Origin: Ganoderma boninense
Taxonomy: Eukaryota > Basidiomycota > Agaricomycetes > Polyporales > Polyporaceae
DNA: 64,000 nucleotides
Assembly: GCA_002900995.3 (NCBI GenBank)
Contig: CM035306.1
Span: 1,426,001-1,490,000, forward strand
Direction: 5' to 3'
The translations under genes and the position numbers were made by a program. This document shows, in pieces, positions 45,450 to 55,723 of the stretch. Within the stretch, counting starts at the first letter, position 1, and every line of letters begins with the position of its first letter. The notes under the pieces are model-generated. The model worked only from the letters and a program-made list of their open reading frames with translations. It was not told the origin of the DNA and did no database searches.

Positions 45450-48287
45450 CTATTTGCGACGAGTCTTGCGCGATGCGCCCGCCGTGCGTGGCGTTCGGGG
45501 TTTACTCCCACTGGTCGAAGGCTTAGGCTGGCTGCTCGCATGCTTCCGCGGACTGCGTCGGAGAGGAGTGGGCGGGTCCGGGTCCTGAGATGGCGCTGTA
45601 GCCGCTGGCTGCACGGAGGCTGGCTGCACGGAGGCTGGCTGCACGGAGGCTGGCTGCACGGAGTCCGGCAGGACCGACGACGACGAGGGCACCGCGTCTG
45701 GTTGCACGGCGTCTGGTTGTGCAGAAGTTGGCTGGATGCTGTCCAGCTTCGCAGAGGGTGGTTTCTCCGTCCGTGCTTGCTTTGGTTGCGACCCCGAAGA
45801 CTCGTCCTCGGACTGCTCGGCTTTCCTCTTGCCCAAGCGAGGGGGCGTTGGAGGAGGCGTTTCCGACCGCCGCGAGTCCAGCGTGTCCGGTGTAGACGGG
45901 GAGGGCATGGGCGTGATAGAGTCGTAGAGGTCGTACTCGTCGACCTTTGTTGTCGGTGCGGTTGTTGTGAGCGAGCGAGCGTGTCTGGAGGAAATTGCGC
46001 CAGTAAGCATCCAGTTGCTTCCGGATGGGACCACTTATCCTTGTACTCGGCCCGCAGGCGAGGTGGGGGCGAATGGAAGTCCATGACGGTGTTCAGCCAC
46101 TCGCTGAGATCGCGGTTCTCGAACTGCACCCTGCGCGTGTAGATCCGCTCTTCGGCGTTCGATAGCTTTGCGTCCCCGCCGTCTTTGACCCCTCCGGAAC
46201 ACTCACTGGATCTATCAAACATCTCCGTGATGATGTAGGTAAGAACTCGCTCGTGGCAATTGTGCCTCTGCCAAAGCAGCGCACTGTGTAGAACAACATA
46301 GAGGAGAGATTCCATCTCGTCCTGGAACGTTGGCCTGCCGGTGTACCCCTCATCTTTGCTCAGCATCCGTATGGAAAGGTATTGCCAGGTCCCCTTGTGT
46401 ACAACCGGTCAGCATCGGTGACATAAATCACAAATCGAAATCAGCTCACCACACACCCAACTTGGGTCGCAGCGCCGGCCTCGTCCACAGTACAAGATGT
46501 TTCCCAGTCGATGAGATACCTCTCCGCACAGCCGCGCCCTCCTCTTTGACCAAGATAACATTCCCGACGCTGATGTCCCTATGTATGCGGGAGTCCTTTT
46601 CGCGCACCTCTCTCATTGCTAGACCCCAGTATGCAGTTAGCGACGTGATGCATGACAACACAAGGGCCAGTATTCACCAGTATAGACATCATACGTTGCA
46701 TGGAGTAGCTCATCCGTGCCACGAAGGTGATTCAAGCTGTACCCGACCGTACCCAGCACCAGGCGATGATGCCTTCTCCTTGTTACGATGGGCTGTTCAC
46801 CCATGAAAGGGGATACCCAAGCTTGCGACATCATCTGGTGGGTTAGGGTGTCCTGGAATTTCAATGTCCTATCTGTGATGCGACGTCTGTTAGGATCTCC
46901 TGATGACAGTAACAAACGTTTATGCTTACACGACGTTTCATGGGGATGGCGAGAGATATTCAAAGAGCCGCGTACATCGCCATAGCGCAGAATAGATGGA
47001 ACAAAGCGTATACCTAGACTATTGAGATGGAGGAGAGTGTCCCCTTCCAGTCCAGGCAGGTCCCGGAAGCGCCAGGTGTCTTTGACGAAGACAATAGTCC
47101 GAGTCGCTGTGTCTGCTGCCCAATAGCCACGCGTGCCTCGGCCAACGAGCCCCAGCGAGGATACCAACGGGCGAGAGACAAGATACCGACGCTCCCCCTC
47201 TTTTCTCTGGACTAGGGTGCTGCTGTGCAACGTCAATGGCGTAGACATGACCAGCCTTGTAGTGCTCTGCGATGGCGTTCTTGAGGGCCTCGTCGTCGTC
47301 CTTGTCCAGCTGCGAACGGGCGTGGCGCTCGATGACTTCCCGGAACAACGTCTCCTCCTCCGCCGTGGCGGGCTGCACAGACGTGTCATGGCCACGTCCC
47401 ACGCAAGTAGTTTGTGAAAACCGCCACAGGAATTCGCATAGCAGACCAGGTTGCTCACGAAGATCGAACGCCTCGGTCACCACGCCACCGCCTCGGTCCC
47501 AGCGAAGGAGTCTTGCGCGTGATCCCGACAATGCCACAGTGAAGAGGAAAGTCCGAGGTTGGCGAGCGAGAACCTCAGCGGCGTATGCAAGATGCTGGCC
47601 GAGAGTGTTGAAAATATCAATAATATATTTCCCGTTTTCATCGTATGACCGCTTTAGGAAGTCGTGGGGGAGACGGGGAGGGGGTTCGGATGCAGATGGA
47701 GGGTCCACGAAGAAGTCGAGGGCAGGGTCTGGCTGGATGTCAATGAATAACTCCGCGTACCCAAACTCGACTCGGGACGTTGGGTCTGAGCTATTGACAA
47801 TTTCTACGTTCTCGGGAGTGTAGCAGCATATATGGGGTTTCATGTAGCCGGGGCGTTTTGGATGCAAGCTGCGAGTGGCGGCAACCTCGAATACGAACCC
47901 TGGACAACGGGATTTGGGTCCGCGATACTCGTTGAGTGCCGCGACCTAAACGGGTCAGCAAAAGGAGACAGAAGAACACAACAGTGAGCTCACCAGGGGG
48001 TTGTATATGTCGGATGCCTCCGCGCCACTCGGAGGAACAGAGTTGAATGCGTCCAAGGCCTCCAGCATTTCGGTTTTGTCGGCGGGCGGAGGAAGAAAGC
48101 GGTCCATAAATGCCTGTACTGGCATGGGACCCAGGATTGAGCGGTGGCAGTCTGCAACGAGGCTCTCATTTCGATTCTTGGCGAACTGAGGCGGAGGACC
48201 CCGTGTCTCGAGGAGAGTGTGGTCAAGAGCCAAAGGGATATTGTAAACGCACGACGGTACAGGAAGCTCGGAGACGACGTCGGCCAT
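45450..48287 (-). pseudogene. FunK1 fungal-type protein kinase 4, several frameshifts
   Basis: Start MADVVSELPVPSCVYNIPLA at 48287; end SRKTRRK at 45450. Collinear with FunK1-2 and very similar to FunK1-3. The catalytic loop IHRDISVGNVILVKEEG is intact and in frame, but single-base changes break the frame at about 47194-47198 (five C's where four would keep GERRYLVSRP in frame), at 46519-46520 (loss within RRG(Y)LIDWE), at 46017-46020 (gain near QLDAYW) and at 45944-45945 (gain near NKVDEYD). A 15-bp minisatellite encoding SVQPA repeated four times lies at about 45597-45662 in the tail. Together these argue for a decaying copy. Confidence 0.75.
45597..45662 (-). repeat. 15-bp minisatellite in the FunK1-4 tail
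   Basis: Four near-identical 15-bp units (on the plus strand GGCTGGCTGCACGGA and circular shifts of it) encode SVQPA repeats. FunK1-3 has only one or two equivalents, so the array expanded after the duplication. Confidence 0.8.
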
Positions 48288-48567
48288 AGTTTCACAAGGT
48301 GGTTTGCGAGGAATACCAGTGTGTGCAGCTGAAGATACATGGAAAACAGGAGTCAGAATAAGCAGCGGCCAAGGAGTCAGGACGGACAATAACTTGTAAC
48401 TCGAGAGGCGAGTCCTGAACGTTGAACGGCCCGAAATGTCCGGACCGGTAATAAGCCACTTGGTCCGGCAATCGGCCCGCCCATTCCCATACTTATCTCG
48501 TCCGACTCGGACAACTGGCTGCAGTTTGCCCTCCACCTGCGTTGAACACGACGAGTATCAGAGAGCC
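48288..48567. promoter_or_regulatory. Divergent intergenic region between FunK1-4 and IAH1-like gene
   Basis: 280 bp between divergent start codons. No TATA box or motif was recognised. Confidence 0.45.
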
Positions 48568-49645
48568 ATGGCAGCCTACGCGCAGGATGCGATCATGCTC
48601 CTTGGGGACTCGATCACCCAGGGCGGGTACGAGTCCAACGGTTTCGCTGCCCGGCTCGCACGTACGTCTCCATACGACTCGTTCTCGCGTACTGATCGCT
48701 TGTTCAACGAGTTATCCTTATCGGGGTCATCCCCGCTGTCCTGCGGCGTGCAGATGTGTACAACAGGAAGATGGATGTCATCAACCGCGGGTACAGCGGC
48801 TACAACACTGACTGGATCCTCCCCGTCTTCGAGCAGGTGCGCCCGCACCACCCCCTACTTCGTCGTGGTCGCGATAACAGTAACCCGATAACTGCCTCAT
48901 CTTCCCGTCCATTCCGCACGTATGTAGATCTTCGCGACGCAGCACGAGCAGCAGCACGTCCCCAAGGTCCGCCTGCTCGTGATCTGGTTCGGGGCGAACG
49001 ACGCGGCGGTCCCGCCAAAGGAACAGCACGTCCCGCTCCCGCGGTACAAGGCGAACCTCGCGAAGCTCATCTGGATGGTCTCCTCGCCCGACTCCCCGCG
49101 CTACTCGCCCGCCACGCGCGTCGTGCTCCTCACGCCCCCGCCTGTGAACACGCACCAGTGGAGCGTCCGCCAGGCGAGCAAGGACCCGCCGCAGGCGCTC
49201 GATCGCGACTTTGCGGTGACGCGGACGTATGCGGAGGCGGCGAAGGAGGTGGGGGCGGCGGAGGGCGTGCCGGTCGTGGATGTGTGGACCAAGTTCTGGG
49301 AGGGTGCGGGGAAGGTGGAGGCGGAGCTGAAGAAGTACTTGACGGACGGGCTGCATCTAAACGAGGAGGGCTACGCGGTAGGCGACGTCTATGCATTCGA
49401 TGCTTCGGGATGCGGCTGACGAGCGAGTAGGTCGTGTTTGAGGAACTCACGAAGACTATTGCGGAGAAATACCCCGAGTATCACCACGATAACCTGCAAT
49501 TTGTGTTCGCGCCGTAAGCATGGATCATGTTGTGGTCACCGCTGTATGTGGACATACTGACTGGGTGTACAGGTTCGACCAGATTTGCGCGGACCTGCCA
49601 CACTACAAGGAGATCACCAAGAAGCGCAACGTTTTCGAGTCATAA
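48568..49645 (+). CDS. IAH1: IAH1-type SGNH esterase (isoamyl acetate hydrolase-like)
   Basis: Five exons join in frame: 48568-48661, 48754-48836, 48928-49377, 49431-49513 and 49573-49645, giving 260 aa, normal for the family. It is an SGNH/GDSL hydrolase of the yeast Iah1 subfamily, which hydrolyses short-chain acetate esters in the cytosol. Block I is IMLLGDSITQGGYESNGF (catalytic Ser in GDS), block II is VINRGYSGYNTDWIL (Gly), block III is LVIWFGANDAA (Asn), and block V is YLTDGLHLNEEGY with the catalytic Asp and His (DGLHL). No signal peptide. The product ends EITKKRNVFES. Confidence 0.93.
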
Positions 49646-52600
49646 GTATCATTTGTTTCAAGCCACGGAACGTGTGTCTGGAACTGTGGCAGGATAAATG
49701 CCCCTGCCTCCGGAGGAGCGTTTGGCCGAGATGTCATCTTACAAAGGCATTTTGTTACCTTCAATTGGAACCCGTAGATCGCTGTAGATCTTTGGCAAAT
49801 TGCCTTCAGGTTGGCTTGAAGCAGGCTCGAAATGAGCGGTGGCGTACCGGCTACACACCCATTTTGTGAATTTGTCCGCCGAAGGTCACTGACTTAGGTC
49901 CGGCGCACCTCCCGCCGGAGCTCCACGGACCACGCCCGGGACGTCGACATGATGTCGGTTTTGACCAGATCTCAAAGGACGTCCTGAGGGCGCTTCTGAA
50001 AATCCGGCGTCAAAGACATCAAAAACCAGATGGCAGTCCCAAACACGGATTTCTCGAAAAAACAAGTCGGATAGCGTCCTCCGCATTGTACCACTACATC
50101 CATATTGACTGCCGTTCTCCTGGAAGGTAGAGTGGAAGTGGTTGTAAATCTGTAAATGGGTTCGGGAAGAGGAGATCACGTGCATGGACGTCGGGGTGAG
50201 CGCATCGACGTCCGGAGGACGTCCTTTGGGCGGAGGTCGGCCGGACGTCCATCACGGAGGTCTATCTGCAATCTGGTCAAAACGGACGTCCGTGGACAAA
50301 ATCGAGAAATGGGTGTGTAATGGTTCATTAGTCTTATGCTGCACCACAGTTTACGAGGCAGGTAAGTACTCACCGTGCTGAATCCAACATGAGTACTAGG
50401 AGAGCCATCTTCACCTTCACCTTCATCGTCCGAATCCCGGTGTAACATCTGCACAAACTTGATACCGGCACCGGGCGATCGTGATTGACTTAATGTCTCT
50501 GACCCGCCGAGACGACCTCGCGATCAAGGCTGATGTCCTCCAGTGCCAGCGTCTCGCACGATATGTATTTGATCATGTCGACTTCATGAAGTTCGTGAGC
50601 TAGGACAGTCAAGGACCTGGGAGGCCTCCACATATTAAGTGGAGACGATGCTTCCCAAGTCTCACAAGTTCTGAATCTCTAGGCTCTGGCTTGGGTCAGA
50701 CCACGAGTTTCTGCGACGCTTTGTGGGAAGCTAAAAGAGCTTGGCGCAACATTTGTCGGTACTTAGTAGGACGTTTGGGCGATGGGCAAATGACTGCTGC
50801 GTACGTGAGATGATCACCGGTGGAGAATCATTCCAGCGTTCAGATTCGGGTAGGTGACAGACCGGTTGCGCTGTGCGCGCCGTGCAAGTGACAAAGAATC
50901 CGACCTAGCTCCGGGACGTCGCCAAGGGAAGAGATGGGGAGACGTCGGCCGAGAAAGGACTTGTCTTCGAAGACGTCACGGAATCATGTCTGGAGTCTGT
51001 GAAGGACTGGATGATAGTACGGAGAAACCGGGCCACCTCCGAGCTCCAGGGCTAGCCGCGGAAGAGGTGTTGGTCCTTACGATCGACGGGAGCTATCGAC
51101 GGGAGCTGTCAGAAAAAGACAAGGAGGGAGTGGCGGGAGAGAAGGTCGAGACCGGGGGTGTCTGCCATAAAGGCGACGCGAAGTGAAGCGTGGCAGGGAT
51201 CGGGCACGCGGCAGAGACTTACGTGAAGGAGACAAGGGCAGATGGGAGGATATGGAAAGAAACGCGTACCAGCCCCTTGTTCTCAGCGTCAAACATACAC
51301 GCGAGGAGCTCGGAATTGGAGAAGACAGGGCACACTTCTGGTTGGCTCGTGAGAGACATGGACGGAATTCTGGAGGCGAAACGCGCGGACTGTGGAGAGA
51401 ATGACGCGGACCGGACGTGGACGCTGGCTGGTATGGCTGGTGGCTGAGACACGGGGGCGAGTTGGACGCGTCGAGGCGCGGACGGTGGCACAAAGAGCCG
51501 TTCAAGTGGCGGGGGCCGGTTTTATGTGGGGAGAGAGTGGGGGAATATGTTGCGGATGACGTTGGACATTCTGTCATGGGCCGAGGCGCGAGCCGAGATG
51601 CCCACGTCGATGATCCTCGGGGCACGGCGAGGCGGAGACGGCGCGAGGAACGGTGCGAATTGGAGCGGAGGGCGACGCGAACAAGCCTGCCCTGAAGCGT
51701 CGACGCGGTCACGGACAGGGCGGGGCTTACGTCAGGATACGAACATGGACCAAACAACGCGCAAACAAAGGCGGGTGTGGGGGCCCACAAAGCCCGTCTC
51801 GCAGCGACATCTGTGCGCCACCCAAGGCCGCCTCTTCCGTGCGACGCCTCTCTTCTCACCCGTCTCACCCCCTTCCGTCCCCTAATTCCCGTTTTCTGTC
51901 CTTTCTCCATCGCCAGACCGCCCGGACCACCCGCAGCGCCCGCACGGTGTGGACCCACAGACGGCTACAGCATTATTTGGCCCGACAGCCCTGTTCAGTT
52001 CTCGTGAGAATCCCATCGCTTCAGCTCCCCGCTTTGTCGCGTCTGCCCTCCTCTGCTGACCTGTTCTTGCCCTCTTTCAAGGCGCGGCCTCCTCCGTCTC
52101 ACACTCCTTCCTTTCAAGGTCTGTCCTTCCGCTCTCTTCCCTGGTCGCATTGTTTCCTCCCACTCTACACCCCTCCATTCCTACCCCACACCGCAAAAAC
52201 CATCTCGGCAACCCTCGACAGCACATCACTCCGGACCCCCCTTAGTCGTGACTTTTTGCTGTCCAGGCTTGTGACCTAGCCTTGTCAGCACCGGAGGACG
52301 GGCAGTCACCGTACGTACTTCCTCTTACGACCATTTAGGGTCTCTCCGGCCAGCATTGCCTTCATTTCGGGCCACCATATCGGACTCTTTTGCGCATCCA
52401 TGACCCTCGACTGCGCTGCCCGTTGCGAGGGAAACGTAACTTTCCAATGACATCTGAGAGCCGGAACGACCCCAAGCGTTAAATCTACCAAAGGACCACA
52501 TGTTTCCCCTTGGTTTTGTCGCTCATAAGCCCCGCTTTCAGGTCCTTACCGACTCGCCCGCGCCCCTGCTATTTCCTTTTTAGCGGACAATTCGCTACCA

Positions 52601-52991
52601 TACTCCGCCTTTTCCCTCCGGACCCCTGCGCCTCCTCTTTTATAGCGGACAATAGCATTGATCCCATTTCCGTTTCCGTGTTATCCATCAATCCTTCCAC
52701 GCCCGTGCTAATCTTCCCCCTCCAGTTGCCGAGCCCCACGCACAAAGCCGTGCAAAGCCACGATCAAAGTCCTTGGCCCAATTCGTTGTTGGTTCGTTTT
52801 CGTTCTCATATAAACGCCTGCTTTCTCAACTCACCGTCCTCCCCTCGCCTCATCCCGACGCGCCCCTCTCGTCCTGCGGTCTGTCGTTGGCCTGGGTTCA
52901 CGTTCCCTCACGACTTGCGACGACGCCTTTCCATCTTCTGGCAACTGTATCGCTGCTTTCCTACGCTGTATCATACTCTGTATCCCTCACC
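49646..52991. other. Long (3.3 kb) intergenic region upstream of CDC25
   Basis: No gene is supported. It contains an inverted-repeat element at 49922-50296 and, from about 51.9 kb on, a pyrimidine-rich leader-like stretch. Frames at 51.1-52.3 kb are Arg/Pro/Ser-rich without motifs and occur on both strands over the same DNA. It probably holds the promoter and a long 5' UTR of CDC25, but a small RNA gene cannot be excluded. Confidence 0.5.
49922..50296. mobile_element. Possible MITE-like inverted-repeat element
   Basis: Three pairs of matching inverted blocks are nested in order: TCCACGGAC (49922) with GTCCGTGGA (50288), GTTTTGACCAGAT (49958) with ATCTGGTCAAAAC (50271), and AAAGGACGTCCT (49974) with AGGACGTCCTTT (50216). 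The motif GGACGTCC recurs several times. No target-site duplication or transposase frame is evident. It is best described as a non-autonomous or degenerate foldback element of about 375 bp. Confidence 0.55.
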
Positions 52992-55723
52992 ATGCCTCAC
53001 CAACTCCGGCGACGGCTGTTTGTAGACCAAGCACAAGAACCACTACGACCAGTGAAGAAGCAGAAGAGACACCCACACGATCTCAAGACACGCGTACTCG
53101 ACCAGCAGTTCCAGAGACAAGCTCAAATGTCTCTGTTCGGTAACACCAAATTCAACACACACCTCTCCGTCCCCTCCCTCTTCGGTGGCAAGAGCAGCAG
53201 CAAGCGCGATGTCCCGGCACGCAATAACAACCAACCCCTTGGGTCTGATGTCGATCTGGACCTCGAGATCTCCTTCGCATCGACTATGTCCCTGAACTCA
53301 CCACCCCGAGATTCCCAACCACTTACGCCCGAGGACGAAAACCCGGACCACGTCCCCATGGACATCTCTCCCGCGCCTCCTCGTGCCTTCCAAGCCCCTC
53401 AACCACCCGTTCAAGCCTTGAACCCCAAGCCTATCGTGGGTCGGCCACGCGCTGCTACCAGTGCGGCGCGGTTATTTGGTCGGGACATGAGCAACGGCTA
53501 TGAGACGAGCTCCGTCTATTCTGCATCTTCCGTTTCCAAGTCAGGCACTGGCAGCACAGCCAAGCGTCTCCAACGCTCTGCGCTCCCCACAGAATGGTTC
53601 TCGACAACACAAACCCAGCAGGATGAGAACATGTCGAGCCAGGTGAGCATTCCAGTCAGCTCTGCGCGTCTCATTACCGCTCGGCTTACGTCGCGCTCGC
53701 CAGCCCGTCGACATACCGTCGTCGCCTGTAGACCGGATGGACGTCGACACTTCCTTCAGTTTAGCTTCTTCGGCGCCCGATGCTCACGCTCCTCTGTCAG
53801 CTGCCCCCACAATCACGTCGTTCAACTTCACTGCTGCGCGGGCGTCTTATGGTGCCCCCGAGCCCGTCTCTGCGGCGCCTACAGTGACAACGTTCAACAA
53901 CCTCTTTTACGAGGTCGGATCTCCTGTCCAAGTTGAGAATGAGCTTGCGGGGCCCGCCGACATTTCTGGTGTGTCCAGCATCTCTGAGAGTCCGTGCCAG
54001 CCTTTCCCCAAGAGGCGCCGCTCGTCGTCGCCCGACCGTAAGAGCTTGAGCCTTCGCCAGAGCCACCAGCACCTGTTCGCGGACGAGGTCACTTCGTCCC
54101 CTGCGCAGTCGTCGCCCACAGTGCACAAGCTCGAGCGCATGGCAAGCAACTCCCTCCTCGCCAACCAGAAGAGGCCCGCGAGCCTTGGGCTCGGCATGCC
54201 ACCCGCGCTGGCGCTCAACGCCAACAAGAAGCGGCCCCGCCGGCCCGCGCTCAGCGCGATGATCACGCCCAGCGACGCGCCCTCGTCGCACCCGCAGACG
54301 GCGTACCCCGTCATGACGAACCAGGACGACAGCGAGGAAGTACAGCGGCACCGCCTGCCGCCGGTGCGGCGCGCGTTCTCGGCGATGCTGCCGCCGAACA
54401 TGCTCGACCAGACGATGATGAGCGCGTCGAGCGACGCGAGCTTCGAGCAGGACAGCTCGCCCGCGCAGGCGTACGCGCGCCGCCAGCAGGTGAAGACGAT
54501 CCGGCGGTGCGACGGGACGGACGACTTCCGGCCGATCACGGGCGCGACGGCGCTCATGAAGCGCGACACGGACGCGATGGAGCGCGGGCTGAGGCGCAGC
54601 GAGGAGCGCGAGAACAGGGCGCAGACGGTCAAGGAGCGCGACACGCCGCGCAGCAAGTACTTGAACGCGGGCCCTGGGCTCGGCGGGTTCGGGGACAACG
54701 AGGCGCACGGGAAGATCTTGCCGTGCCACCGCGTGCGCGAGGACGGGTTGATGAGGATCAACCCCACGACGGTACGAGCTTTTGCGTTTGATCGTTTGCG
54801 TGAACAAGTGGGCTGAGCGGGTGCCTTGGGCGGGTTTGTTTGTGTTCTCAGCTGAACGACCTGTTGGACGGCAAGTACAACTCCCAGGTCGGGCGCTACG
54901 TTATTGTCGACTGCAGGTTCGACTACGAGTACCTGGGCGGCCACATCCCCGGGGCGATCAACATGAACAACACGTCGCGCCTTGAGGAGTTCCTCCTCGG
55001 CATGGCCGCAAGCAAGCCCGAGCCGTCGACGAGCGGCGACCCCAGCAGGAAGACGATCCTGGTGTTCCACTGTGAGTTTAGTGTTAAGAGGGCTCCGACA
55101 TTGTAAGTCGCTCGTTTGTATTGCTATGTTTCATATACCGCACGCTGACATGCGCGACCATCCACAGCGCTAAGCATTTGCGTTCTAAGGACAGGGCAAT
55201 GAACAACCACGTCTACCCCCGCGTGCACTATCCCGAGCTCTACATCCTCGAGGGCGGGTACTCGCAGTACTACTCCGAGTCCGGCGCGCGGTGCCAGCCG
55301 CCAAACTACGTCCGCATGGACGACCCGCACTATGCCGCCTCGCGCAAGGAGGACCTCGACCAGTTCCGCAAGGGCAAGTTCGGGCGCACCAAGTCGTACG
55401 CGTACGGCGAGGCCATGCTCTCCATGACGTCCGCCGCGCAGCAAGTCCAGGCCGCGCAGCCGAAGCGCTCCTCTGCGCCGAGCGGCAGCCTGTTCGCCGC
55501 CGCCACCGCTGCGCGCTCGCGCCGCGGCGGGCTACAGACCCTCGCGGAGGACGGGAGCGCGGACTACGAGAGCGACGGGGGCGACACCGACATTGGGGAC
55601 AGCCCGTGCCCGCCGCCGACGAAGGGCGTCGTGTTCAAGGGCATGAAGGGCATGAAGATGGGCCGCGCGCCGCTCGCGCGGGCGGAGACGTACGGGCCTT
55701 CGCGCATGGGCATGGGCTATTAA
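52992..55723 (+). CDS. CDC25: M-phase inducer phosphatase CDC25
   Basis: Dual-specificity phosphatase that removes inhibitory phosphates from Cdk1 to trigger mitosis. Four exons join in frame: 52992-53642, 53704-54771, 54852-55102 and 55168-55723, giving about 841 aa. The first ~560 residues are a Ser/Pro-rich regulatory region (MPHQLRRRLFVDQ start, many potential phosphorylation sites). The rhodanese-type catalytic domain starts near DGLMRINPTT and LNDLLDGKYN, continues YVIVDCRFDYEYLGGHI and GAINMNN, and has the active-site loop VFHCEFSVKRAPT (HCxxxxxR) split just after by intron 3. Then come KHLRSKDRAMNNHVYPRVHY and YPELYILEGGYSQYY. The tail is basic and low-complexity, typical of fungal CDC25. 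The start has a CACC-ATG context. Confidence 0.95.

Larger units (their letters stand above)
43200..48540. repeat. Tandem duplication, unit 2 (acidic gene E facing FunK1-4)
   Basis: Direct-repeat partner of 38270-42800, with the same gene order and convergent orientation. Its acidic gene keeps exon 1, which unit 1 lost. Confidence 0.7.

Noticed and set aside
51077..51958. Long open frame on the minus strand upstream of CDC25
   Set aside because: Composition is Ser/Pro/Arg-rich in several frames on both strands, with no domain; likely compositional.
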